Assembly: GCA_910579155.1 (NCBI GenBank)
Contig: CAJTTS010000003.1
Location: 42,287 to 106,286 of the forward strand
Length of the DNA: 64,000 nucleotides
Origin: an uncultured Oscillospiraceae bacterium
GTDB taxonomy: Bacteria; Bacillota_A; Clostridia; Oscillospirales; Oscillospiraceae
Direction of reading: 5' to 3'
Of the stretch, positions 53,906 to 62,441 are shown in pieces (the first letter of the stretch is position 1; each line of letters opens with the position of its first letter). The notes beneath the pieces are model-generated. The model was not told the origin of the DNA, did not search any database, and worked only from the letters and a program-made list of their open reading frames with translations. Both the position numbers and the translations under genes were made by a program.

Positions 53906-55459
53906 ATGTTGCTGAAATCCGTTCTCACCCTGCTGCCCATCGTGTGGCTCATCGTGGCTCTGGCTGTGCTGAAGCTGCCCGGGCACAAAGCCTGTCTGGC
54001 CGCGCTGGCCATTGCCGCCGTGCTGGCGCTCACCTTGTGGAGGATGCCCGTTGCAGACTGTGCCACCTCGGCTCTGGAGGGCTTTGCCGCCGCCCTGTGG
54101 CCGATTATCCTGGTCATCATTGCGGCGATTTACACCTACAACCTGTCCCTGCGCACCGGGGCCATGGACGTAATCAAGCGGATGCTGGCGGGGGTGTCCC
54201 GGGACAAGCGAGTTATCATCCTGCTCATCGGCTGGTGTTTCGGCGGCTTCCTGGAGGGCATGGCGGGTTTCGGAACGGCCATCGCCATCCCGGCCAGCAT
54301 GCTGGTGGTCATGGGCATGGAGCCGGTGACCGCCTGCCTGGTGTGCATGCTGGCAAACGCCTTCCCCACAGCCTTTGGCTCGGTGGGTATCCCTACCGTG
54401 ACTTTGGCCAGCGTCACCGGGTTGGACCCCATGCCGCTGGCCTTTATCACAGTGGTGCAGATGTTACCCTTTATGCTCCTGATTCCCTTCCTGATGGTGA
54501 TCGCGGGGGGCGGCGTGAAGGCGCTCAGCGGCGTCACCGGCCTGACGCTGGCGGCGGGGGTGTCGTTTGTGCTGCCCCAGCTTCTGGTGACCGGTTTTCT
54601 GGGACCCGAGCTGGCGGTCATCGTGGGCAGCGTGGTCTCTCTGGCGGTTACCCTGGCGCTGGCGCGTATGCGTGCCGGCAGGCCGGTCCCGGCAGAGTAT
54701 GACATGGGTGAACCATCCCAGCCCGCAAAGTCTGCGGGTAAGAATATGCCTCCTCTTACCGCCTGCCTGCCGTTTATCCTGATTTTTGTGTTGCTCCTGC
54801 TTACCTCCAAGCTGGCGCCTCCGGTGAACGGCTTTCTGTCCGCCTTTTCCAGTTCCTTCAAAATTTCCACGGCGGAGAGTGCGGGCTTGACCTCCTTCAG
54901 TTGGATCAATACCCCCGGTGTGCTGATTTTTCTGGCGGCGGTCGTTGGGGGCTGTGCCCAGAAGGCGGGGGCGCGGCTCATGTGGGACACGCTGGTGGCC
55001 ACCGTCAAGCAGATGAGCAAGACCATCATTACCATCATGTGTGTGCTGGCCGTGGCCAAGATCATGACCTATTCCGGAATGATCTCCGACATGGCGGACC
55101 TGTTTGTCTCCATCACCGGGGCGTTCTATCCCTTCTTTGCCCCTGTAATCGCGGCCATTGGCGCGTTTGTCACCGGCAGCGGGACCAACACCGAGGTGTT
55201 GCTGGGCCGCCTCCAGACCGAGGCTGCCGGCGCTATCGGCGCGTCTCAGTTCTGGCTGGCGGCGGCCAACTCCACCGGTGCGGGCATCGGCAAAATCCTC
55301 TCGCCCCAGTGCATCGCCACCGCTGCCGCGGCTGTGGGGCTTACGGGCCAGGATAGTAGGCTGCTGGAGGCCGTGCTGAAATGGGCGTTGCTGCTGCTGG
55401 TGCTGGCCTGTCTGATTGTTGGACTGTTTCAGGGGCCCATCCTCTTCATCATGCCATAG
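53906..55459 (+). CDS. L-lactate permease (LctP family)
   Basis: The 517-residue protein has about 13 membrane segments and LctP motifs: CFGGFLEGMAGFGTAIAIPA, LANAFPTAFGSVGIPTVT and FVTGSGTNTEVLLGRLQTEA. It imports lactate with a proton across the inner membrane. Slightly shorter than E. coli LldP (551). It starts at 53906 after AAAGGAGG. Divergent from larA/oxidase, and sharing FadR-type operators with them. Confidence 0.94.
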   Translation: MLLKSVLTLLPIVWLIVALAVLKLPGHKACLAALAIAAVLALTLWRMPVADCATSALEGFAAALWPIILVIIAAIYTYNLSLRTGAMDVIKRMLAGVSRDKRVIILLIGWCFGGFLEGMAGFGTAIAIPASMLVVMGMEPVTACLVCMLANAFPTAFGSVGIPTVTLASVTGLDPMPLAFITVVQMLPFMLLIPFLMVIAGGGVKALSGVTGLTLAAGVSFVLPQLLVTGFLGPELAVIVGSVVSLAVTLALARMRAGRPVPAEYDMGEPSQPAKSAGKNMPPLTACLPFILIFVLLLLTSKLAPPVNGFLSAFSSSFKISTAESAGLTSFSWINTPGVLIFLAAVVGGCAQKAGARLMWDTLVATVKQMSKTIITIMCVLAVAKIMTYSGMISDMADLFVSITGAFYPFFAPVIAAIGAFVTGSGTNTEVLLGRLQTEAAGAIGASQFWLAAANSTGAGIGKILSPQCIATAAAAVGLTGQDSRLLEAVLKWALLLLVLACLIVGLFQGPILFIMP

Positions 55460-55725
55460 GGGAGCCGGATCGTGTCCGACGGCATAAACTGCGTGACTTA
55501 CTTGTTGAAAGCCGCCACAGCGCCAATGGTTTGCACCTGAGTAGGTTGGTTGATTGCATGGCCGGGGCCGCCGTCCTCGATCTCTAGCATATTTTGGCCT
55601 AAATAGTCCAAACGACTTTCCGGCGTTACGTCCGGTCCAGAGTCAGCAATAGCTTCTGCCCGATGTATGCCTACTCCGTTGCCAACTTCTGGTCAGTTAA
55701 TACTGCTGGAAATCTATTTTATGCG
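55460..55725. other. Intergenic region with possible gene scrap
   Basis: 266 bases. A minus-strand open stretch (about 55500-55690) would encode ~60 residues ending ...QPTQVQTIGAVAAFNK, but it has no start codon with a ribosome-binding site. I do not recognise it; probably the 3' end of a lost gene. No clear terminator is seen for either neighbour. Confidence 0.4.
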
Positions 55726-57444
55726 TCAGCGCACGGAGATCGCTTTAAAGGACGGCTTTTTTAACTTAAACCTCTCTACCAGACTCTTCATGAGCTGTGA
55801 CTGACTGGACAGTTCTTCGCTAGCCGCCGCGCTTTCCTCTGCAGTTGCCGAGTTTGTCTGTACAACACTGGAAATCTGGTCAATTCCTGTAGTGATCTGA
55901 GAAATGGAATCCGCCTGATCGCTGCTGGCCTCTGAGATCTGTCCGATGATGCCGGTCATTTCGTTTACGTCATTGACTGCCTGAATCAAAGACTGCGCCG
56001 TATCGTCCGCAATCTGCGTTCCGTTTTCGATTGCTTTTAAGGAATTTTCAATCAAAACAGAGATGTTTTCAGAGGCCTCTGTACTCTTATTTGCCAGATT
56101 GCGGACTTCATCGGCTACTACGGCAAACCCTTTTCCGGCGGCGCCTGCGCGGGCGGCTTCCACGGCGGCGTTCAGAGCAAGGATGTTGGTCTGGAATGCA
56201 ATGTCTCCAATGATCTTCATGATTTTGCCGATTTCACTGGAGCAGTTGCTGATATCCTCCATTGCCTGTGTCATTTGCTGCATTTTTTCTTTGCTCACAT
56301 TCATTTTTGCGCTGACACCGCTTGCCGCTTTACTGGCCTGCTGCGCATTGGTTGCGTTTTGATTCACCTTGTTGGAGATTTCAGCAACGGTGGCGGCGAG
56401 TTCTTGCACGGAGCTGGCCTGCTCAGTTGCTCCTTGAGCAAGCGCCTGGGCGCCATTTGATACCTGTTCCGCACCGCCCGCGACCTGAGAGGAGCTTTGA
56501 CTGATCTGCAACATTGTGTCATTGAGCTTCTCCGCAATGCCCCGGAACGAAACAAGCAGAGGATAGAAGCCGCCTGTATACTCTTCCTCGCAGGCGGAAT
56601 CCACCGTAAAATCTCCGTCGGCCATTTTAGCAAGGAACTGATTCTCATCATCAATAATAACCTGAAGCTTATGGATCAATTTGCCTACTTGAGCGGCGAG
56701 AACACCCAGTTCGTCCTCAGAGGTATAGGAAATCTCTACATTCAAATCTCCCTCCGCCATTTTTTTGGCGGCATTCTCGATTTCGGAAATGGGGGTTTTG
56801 ATCAGGCGTATAATCACAAATGAGAAAAAGACTCCCACGAGGATGATGGCAATGACGACTGCCACCATGGTCAAGGTGGCGGTTCTGTAAAGAGAAGAGC
56901 TTTCCGCCGCTGCATCATCACTGCCTTTTGAGTTGTAGGCGATAATATCATTGAAGGCGCTGTTTAAAGAATTGTAAAGATCTACACATTCACCTTCCAG
57001 GATCGCGCGGGCATCCTCAACGCGGCCCTGTTTGGCCAATGTCATCATTTTTTCATCTGCCTCATTGTACTGAGTCCAGAGATTCATCGCATTATTATAG
57101 AAGCCGCTTTCTTCTTCATCAATTAATTCGCCGTATGTGGCTAAGAGATCGTCCATATCTGCTTTTTCGCTTTGGAGGTACCGAAGACTGGATTCCTCTA
57201 CATCATCAGAAATTGCGGTGAGATACCCCAATTCATTTAGGCGAACATTAGATATGGTGGTGCTCAATTCCCTTGCTACATCAACACTGGGAAGCCAGCT
57301 TGTCGTAATGTCGCTTGTCATTTCGTTCATCCGGCCCATGAGAAAGAATGACATTCCGCTGATAATAAACATTCCAAGCAGTGCAACCCCTATGAGGATA
57401 TAGAGCTTTAGTCTGATTTTTAAATTTTTTATGTAGTGAATCAT
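55726..57444 (-). CDS. Methyl-accepting chemotaxis protein
   Basis: The 572-residue protein has membrane segments at about 11-35 and 190-213 around a 4HB_MCP-type sensor ([20 protein letters not shown]). HAMP follows ([20 protein letters not shown]), then the signalling domain with a canonical tip near residue 435 ([20 protein letters not shown]). It transmits extracellular ligand binding to CheA. It starts at 57444 after AAAAGGAG; earlier in-frame codons are unlikely. Its codons are AT-richer than those around it, as is its 5' region, suggesting separate ancestry. Confidence 0.94.
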   Translation of the reverse strand: MIHYIKNLKIRLKLYILIGVALLGMFIISGMSFFLMGRMNEMTSDITTSWLPSVDVARELSTTISNVRLNELGYLTAISDDVEESSLRYLQSEKADMDDLLATYGELIDEEESGFYNNAMNLWTQYNEADEKMMTLAKQGRVEDARAILEGECVDLYNSLNSAFNDIIAYNSKGSDDAAAESSSLYRTATLTMVAVVIAIILVGVFFSFVIIRLIKTPISEIENAAKKMAEGDLNVEISYTSEDELGVLAAQVGKLIHKLQVIIDDENQFLAKMADGDFTVDSACEEEYTGGFYPLLVSFRGIAEKLNDTMLQISQSSSQVAGGAEQVSNGAQALAQGATEQASSVQELAATVAEISNKVNQNATNAQQASKAASGVSAKMNVSKEKMQQMTQAMEDISNCSSEIGKIMKIIGDIAFQTNILALNAAVEAARAGAAGKGFAVVADEVRNLANKSTEASENISVLIENSLKAIENGTQIADDTAQSLIQAVNDVNEMTGIIGQISEASSDQADSISQITTGIDQISSVVQTNSATAEESAAASEELSSQSQLMKSLVERFKLKKPSFKAISVR

Positions 57445-57935
57445 AGTTTCAATCTCCTTTTTATGTTTCATTTTCTGCAATTGTCGGCTGCAAAAAATTA
57501 TATGCAGCAAGCGCTATTCAAAAAATTATATCGGAAATTTTTCTCTGTTTGATAAGTGAATTGATGAGAATAAAATGGATGCTATTCTTTATGAATGGTT
57601 GCAAAGCCGTATCGTTTTTCTCAGGACAAGATAGTATAAGTTGACAAATTTTATTTTGAAAATGTGTTGAGCTTTGCGGGATTTCCAATGGAGGCCCTGG
57701 GGTTAGCAAAGCAGTAAATGGAGAAGAAGGAGGACTGCGCCGCGCTGACTTGCCGCAGTGTTTGCTGAATTTTTCCTTCCTTCGAACTATGTTCTTGACA
57801 GAATGTGTTTGAGTTAGTATACTCTAATTACGGTTAGCGATAGTTAATCAAAAGCCCTGCCCCGCCGAAGGGTGCTTTTTTTGCGGGAGGGGTTAGCTAT
57901 CGCTAATAAACCGGACAGGAGAAAGGGTATAGCCT
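57445..57935. other. AT-rich divergent intergenic region
   Basis: 491 bases. The MCP side carries two copies of ATATAATTTTTTG about 20 bases apart near 57500-57530. The plus side carries the ABC operon promoter and leader (57795-57906). No gene seen; small open frames lack ribosome-binding sites. Confidence 0.6.
57795..57906 (+). promoter_or_regulatory. Promoter and operator/attenuator-like leader of the ABC exporter operon
   Basis: TTGACA (57795-57800), 17 bases, TATACT (57818-57823). Downstream are two 14-base palindromic boxes, TTAGCGATAGTTAA (57834-57847) and TTAGCTATCGCTAA (57893-57906). Between them is a terminator-like hairpin AGCCCT...AGGGTGCT followed by seven T (57853-57882). The boxes can also pair with one another (TTAGCGATAG with CTATCGCTAA). 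Their form resembles DtxR/iron-type operators. Confidence 0.65.
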
Positions 57936-59675
57936 ATGATGATGAACAAACGGCTGATCGGCACGGTCAGCGGGAGCAAAAAATACGTGGTGGGGAATGT
58001 GGCCCTTCAGTGGTGCTCCCTGGCGGCCAACATTGCCATGATGACAGCGGTGACCGGTCTGCTGGCGGCGCTGTACGAGAGTTCGGCAGGCTCTGAACGG
58101 CTGTGGGGGACGGCGGCTATGGCGTTTGCCGCTGTGGTGCTCCGCTTTGCCTGTACCGTCGGCGCGTCCCGGATGGGGTATCTGTCATCAAAGGCGGTGA
58201 AAAAGACCCTGCGGGAACAGATTTACCGCAAGCTTCTGCGTCTGGGCGCCTCTTATAAGGAGCAGGCCGCTACTTCCGAGGTGGTCCAGGTGGCGGTGGA
58301 AGGCGTAGATCAGCTTGAGACGTACTTCGGTGCGTACCTGCCTCAGTTCTTCTACGCGATGCTGGCTCCGTTGACGCTCTTCGTTTTCCTCAGCTTTGTC
58401 AGCCTGCCCGCCGCTATTGTGCTGTTGGTGTGCGTGCCGCTGATCCCAGTGGCGATCGCGGCGGTGCAGACTTGGGCGAAGAAGCTGCTTTCCAAATACT
58501 GGGGGCAATATACGGCGCTGGGAGACACCTTTTTGGAGAATTTGCAGGGCTTGACCACGCTGAAGATATACCAATCAGATGAATTCAAGCAGAAAGAGAT
58601 GAATGAAGAGGCAGAGAAGTTCCGCAAGATCACCATGAAGGTGCTCACCATGCAGCTCAATTCCATCACGATCATGGATCTGATTGCTTATGGCGGCGCG
58701 GCTCTGGGCGTGGTGATGGCCGCCACCCAGTTTCAGGCGGGAAAGGTCTCTCTGGCAGGTTGCCTGCTTATCATCCTGCTGTCGGCGGACTTCTTCATTC
58801 CCATGCGGCAGTTGGGCTCCTTCTTCCATATCGCCATGAACGGCATGGCGGCCAGCGACAAGATTTTCCGGCTATTGGACCTGCCCGAACCGGAGCAGGG
58901 GACGCGGGCGGTCCCAGCAGATTGCTCCATCGTGTGTTGTGGCCTGCGCTTCTCCTACGAGTCGGAGCGGGAGGTGCTCCATGGCTTCGGCCTGGATTTC
59001 CCCATGGGCGGTTTCACCGCCATCGTGGGCGAGTCGGGCTGCGGGAAAAGCACTGTGGCAAGTATTCTCATGGGGCGTAACAAGGGCTATGGCGGATCGG
59101 TGAAGATTGGCGGCGTGGAGCTGTCCGACATTTCCGAGACCAGCCTGACGGAACACGTCACCTACATCAGTCACCAGAGTTACATCTTCAAAGGGACGGT
59201 GCGGGGCAATCTGCTGATGGGCAAGCCCTCCGCATCGGACGATGAACTGTGGACGGCGCTGGAGCAGGTGAATCCGGCGGACTTTTTGCGTGGGGAAAAG
59301 GGGCTGGACACCCCGCTGGCCGAGCGGGGCGGGAACCTATCCGGCGGCCAGTGTCAGCGGCTGGCCCTGGCCCGGGCGCTGCTTCATGACAGTCCGGTGT
59401 ATATCTTTGACGAGGCCACCTCCAACATCGACGTGGAGAGTGAGAATGATATCATAGCGCAAATCCATGAGCTGTCCAAAACGAAAACAGTGATTCTAAT
59501 TTCCCACCGGCTGGCAAACGTGGTTACGGCAGACCGTATCTACGTCATGGAACGCGGTTCGGTGGTGGAACACGGCGCCCACAAAGGGTTGTTGGAACGC
59601 GGCGGACGCTATGCCGAGCTATGGAACGCCCAGCAGAGCTTGGAGAATTACGGAAAGGATGGTGAAACCGCATGA
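57936..59675 (+). CDS. ABC exporter half-transporter, first subunit
   Basis: The 579-residue protein has six membrane segments in residues ~20-300 and an ABC domain: Walker A GESGCGKST (~365), signature LSGGQCQRLALARALL, Walker B VYIFDEATSN. The family is the CydDC/IrtAB-like heterodimeric exporters. The next gene overlaps it and is the second half, so the two form one transporter. The substrate may be a redox thiol, siderophore or metal-linked compound. The regulatory boxes upstream and the YgbA/YbaN genes downstream suggest metal or nitrosative stress. First of three consecutive ATGs taken as start. Confidence 0.88.
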   Translation: MMMNKRLIGTVSGSKKYVVGNVALQWCSLAANIAMMTAVTGLLAALYESSAGSERLWGTAAMAFAAVVLRFACTVGASRMGYLSSKAVKKTLREQIYRKLLRLGASYKEQAATSEVVQVAVEGVDQLETYFGAYLPQFFYAMLAPLTLFVFLSFVSLPAAIVLLVCVPLIPVAIAAVQTWAKKLLSKYWGQYTALGDTFLENLQGLTTLKIYQSDEFKQKEMNEEAEKFRKITMKVLTMQLNSITIMDLIAYGGAALGVVMAATQFQAGKVSLAGCLLIILLSADFFIPMRQLGSFFHIAMNGMAASDKIFRLLDLPEPEQGTRAVPADCSIVCCGLRFSYESEREVLHGFGLDFPMGGFTAIVGESGCGKSTVASILMGRNKGYGGSVKIGGVELSDISETSLTEHVTYISHQSYIFKGTVRGNLLMGKPSASDDELWTALEQVNPADFLRGEKGLDTPLAERGGNLSGGQCQRLALARALLHDSPVYIFDEATSNIDVESENDIIAQIHELSKTKTVILISHRLANVVTADRIYVMERGSVVEHGAHKGLLERGGRYAELWNAQQSLENYGKDGETA

Positions 59676-61330
59676 AGCACAGAAGCGGATTTCGCGTGAT
59701 GACGCAGTTGGTCGGCCTGGTGAAGCCGTTGGCGGGATTTATGATCCTCGCTGTTTTGATGGGCCTAATTGGCCATCTGTGCGCCGCCTGCATCACCATT
59801 TTTGGCGGGTACGCGGCGCTGTCCGTGCTGGACTTCGGCGCACCGCTGGGACTGGCGGCGCTGTTTGTATGCGTGGGCGCGTTCGCTCTGGCGCGGGGCG
59901 TTTTGCGGTATGCCGAGCAGGCCTGTAACCATTTTATCGCCTTCAAGTTGCTGGCCCTCATCCGGGACAGGGTGTTCCGGGCCCTGCGGCGGCTGTGTCC
60001 CGCCAAACTGGAGGGCCGGGATCGGGGCGATCTCATCTCCATCATTACCTCCGACATCGAGCTGCTGGAGGTGTTCTATGCCCACACCATTTCTCCCATC
60101 GCCATTGCGGCGTTGTTCACTGTCATTTTGTGCCTGTTCATCGGTTCCTTCCATTGGGCGCTGGGCCTGCTGGCTCTGGCGGCTTACGCCACAGTGGGTG
60201 TCATCGTCCCTCTGGCCACATCCAGACTCAGTGGAGACGATGGGCTGAAATTCCGCACCAAATCCGGCGAGCTCAGCGCCTTTGTGCTGGATAGCCTTCG
60301 GGGTCTGCCCGAAACCATCCAGTACGGACAGGGGACGGCGCGGCTGGCTGAGATGAACGCTCGGACGGACGCGCTGTCCGTTGACGAGGCCCGGATGAAG
60401 CGCACTGCGGGTGTGAGCCTTGCGTCCGCCAACACGGTGATCCTGGCGTTTGACCTGGGGATGCTGTTTGCCTCCGCCGGACTGTGCCAAGCGGGTGCGG
60501 TGGGATTTGACGGGGTGTTGATCCCCACCATCGCCCTGATGAGCTCCTTCGGTCCCTGCATTGCCCTGGCTAATCTGGGCAGCACCCTGCAAAACACCTT
60601 TGCCGCCGGGAATCGGGTGTTGGACATTCTGGACGAGACCCCGGTGGTGGACGAGATTACCGGACTGGAGACGGTTGCATTTTCCGGCGCTGAAGCGGAG
60701 GATGTTACCTTTTCCTACGGCGGCGAGACGATTTTGGACGGCATTTCTCTGGACGTTCCGGAGCACTCTGTGGTGGGCATTGTGGGCCGCAGCGGCAGCG
60801 GCAAATCCACCCTGCTGAAGCTGTTCATGCGGTTCTGGGAGGCGCGGCATGGGTCTGTAAAGCTGTCCGGCACGGATGTGAACCGGATCAACACCGTCAA
60901 CCTCCGGGACATGGAGAGCTTTGTCACGCAAGACACCCATCTGTTCCACGACAGCATTAAAAACAACCTGCGTATCTCCAAATTGGACGCCACCGATGGG
61001 GAAATCGTTGCCGCCTGCAAAAAGGCGTCTGTCCACGACTTCATCATGACTCTGCCCCAGGGCTACGACACCCCGGTGGGTGAACTGGGCGACACCCTGT
61101 CCGGCGGCGAACGCCAGCGGCTGGGGCTGGCCCGTGCCTTCCTCCACGGCGCGCCGCTGATGCTGCTGGACGAACCCACCAGCAATCTGGACAGTCTGAA
61201 CGAGGCCGCGATCCTCCGTGCCTTGGGCGAGGAACGGGAGGACAAAACGGTGATCCTGGTGTCCCACCGTCAGTCCACGATGCGCATTGCCGACAAGGTC
61301 TACCCGGTAGAGAACGGGAGAATGAGCTGA
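59672..61330 (+). CDS. ABC exporter half-transporter, second subunit
   Basis: The 552-residue protein has six membrane segments and an ABC domain: Walker A GRSGSGKSTLL (~371), signature LSGGERQRLGLARAFL, Walker B LMLLDEPTSN. It overlaps the previous gene (ATGA), so it is the partner subunit. Divergent from the first subunit, as expected in a heterodimer of the CydC/IrtB type. Confidence 0.9.
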   Translation: MKHRSGFRVMTQLVGLVKPLAGFMILAVLMGLIGHLCAACITIFGGYAALSVLDFGAPLGLAALFVCVGAFALARGVLRYAEQACNHFIAFKLLALIRDRVFRALRRLCPAKLEGRDRGDLISIITSDIELLEVFYAHTISPIAIAALFTVILCLFIGSFHWALGLLALAAYATVGVIVPLATSRLSGDDGLKFRTKSGELSAFVLDSLRGLPETIQYGQGTARLAEMNARTDALSVDEARMKRTAGVSLASANTVILAFDLGMLFASAGLCQAGAVGFDGVLIPTIALMSSFGPCIALANLGSTLQNTFAAGNRVLDILDETPVVDEITGLETVAFSGAEAEDVTFSYGGETILDGISLDVPEHSVVGIVGRSGSGKSTLLKLFMRFWEARHGSVKLSGTDVNRINTVNLRDMESFVTQDTHLFHDSIKNNLRISKLDATDGEIVAACKKASVHDFIMTLPQGYDTPVGELGDTLSGGERQRLGLARAFLHGAPLMLLDEPTSNLDSLNEAAILRALGEEREDKTVILVSHRQSTMRIADKVYPVENGRMS

Positions 61331-61671
61331 TGAAACAGGATACTGCCACCAAACGAGAACGGGAAAAGACCATGGTATCGGAGATGATTGCCCTCTACTG
61401 CCGGAAAAACCACCGCACAAAGGAGCTGTGCCCTGACTGCGCCGCCTTGGCGGATTATGCCCGCCGGCGCAGCGACAGGTGCCCGTTTATGGAGTCCAAG
61501 ACCTTCTGTTCCAACTGTGCGGTACACTGCTACCAGCCGGAAATGCGGGAGAAAATCCGGGCCGTCATGCGCTTTTCCGGGCCAAGGATGATGTTCCATC
61601 ACCCGGTGGCGGCAGTGCGGCACCTCGTTGAGACAAAAAAGGAGAAGAAAAGATTGGAGTGTCAGGTATGA
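61330..61671 (+). CDS. Nitrous-oxide-stimulated-promoter (YgbA-like) family protein
   Basis: The 113-residue Cys-rich protein has CPDCAALADYA, a CPFMESKTFCSNCAVHCY cluster and basic termini. It resembles YgbA, which in E. coli is under NsrR control and aids recovery from nitrosative stress; the biochemistry is unknown. The cysteines could bind Fe or Fe-S. Its start overlaps the ABC stop (TGATG), and YbaN-like follows with an ATGA overlap, so all four genes are one operon. Confidence 0.8.
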   Translation: MKQDTATKREREKTMVSEMIALYCRKNHRTKELCPDCAALADYARRRSDRCPFMESKTFCSNCAVHCYQPEMREKIRAVMRFSGPRMMFHHPVAAVRHLVETKKEKKRLECQV

Positions 61672-62054
61672 CCATTAAAAAAGTATTGTACATCATTTTG
61701 GGCTGCATTGGCGTAGGTCTGGGCGCAGTGGGCGCAGTGCTGCCGCTGCTGCCGTCCTTCCCGTTTTTGCTGCTGGCGGCGTTCTGTTTTGCCCGAAGCT
61801 CAGAGAAACTCAATCACTGGTTCATCAACACGAAGCTGTACAAAAACAATCTGGAAAGTTACGTCCAGGGTAAGGGCATGACCCGGAAAACCAAGATAAA
61901 GATCATGGTCACCGTCACCCTTCTCATGTCTATTGGCTTTGTCATGATGCACGCGGTGCCGGTTGGACGGATTGTGCTGGGTTGCGTCTGGGTGTTCCAT
62001 ATCATGTACTTCTGTCTTGGGGTCAGGACGATCCCGGTCAAAGAGGTACGATAA
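61668..62054 (+). CDS. YbaN-like DUF454 membrane protein
   Basis: The 128-residue protein has an N-terminal pair of membrane segments (VLYIILGCIGVGLGAVGAVL, FPFLLLAAFCFARSSEKLNH) and a second pair in its C-terminal half (IMVTVTLLMSIGFVMM, IVLGCVWVFHIMYFCLG), plus the family motif ARSS. Function unknown. ATGA overlap with the YgbA-like gene makes it the last gene of the ABC operon. Start ATG 61668, not the upstream GTG. Confidence 0.82.
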   Translation: MTIKKVLYIILGCIGVGLGAVGAVLPLLPSFPFLLLAAFCFARSSEKLNHWFINTKLYKNNLESYVQGKGMTRKTKIKIMVTVTLLMSIGFVMMHAVPVGRIVLGCVWVFHIMYFCLGVRTIPVKEVR

Positions 62055-62441
62055 GCATTTTAAAGACCCGGACATCCGCCGCTATGAGATGCGGCATGAG
62101 GAGCTGCTGATCTGCTGCCCAGAACAGTGGGCAGTGGAAATCAGAATCTGCTGCGGTCAGGGGAGTATTGAAAGAGCCTTACGAGAAAAAGGGACTGTTT
62201 GGGCTTGGAAGATAGGGTGGCAGATGAACCGGCACAACTGGGTTCGAATCTCTTCGGCTACACGTTTTACGCTCTGATTTTGGAACTGTTTGCTCTTGGC
62301 GAATAACATAGGCATACGAAGTTAGAAAGCCCGTAGTGCTTGAAAAGCAAAGAATACAGGCAAAGAACGACCCTACCTCGTTCGAACAATTGACAACAAT
62401 TTGTTCAGATCGGGTAGGATCGTTCAAAATGCCCCAAGTTT
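62055..62441. other. Intergenic region with inverted repeat
   Basis: 387 bases. A GGTTCGAATC stretch near 62235 looks like a tRNA T-loop, but no cloverleaf fits. The first ~80 bases keep an open frame (RRYEMRHEELLICCP) that may be a scrap of a lost gene. An inverted repeat lies at 62365-62425. Confidence 0.5.
62365..62425. repeat. Long imperfect inverted repeat next to glgA
   Basis: Two 25-base arms (62365-62389 and 62401-62425) pair at 19 of 25 positions, perfectly in the inner GAACAA/TTGTTC, around an 11-base loop. It lies downstream of the glgA stop on the minus strand without a T-run. A transcript end structure or a MITE-like element are both possible. Confidence 0.65.

Noticed and set aside
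53724..53915. 63-codon frame in the permease leader
   Set aside because: Lacks a ribosome-binding site and overlaps the promoter, operator 3 and the permease Shine-Dalgarno.
62220..62265. GGTTCGAATC resembling a tRNA T-arm
   Set aside because: The flanking bases do not form the T-stem, anticodon arm or acceptor stem, so no tRNA can be folded.
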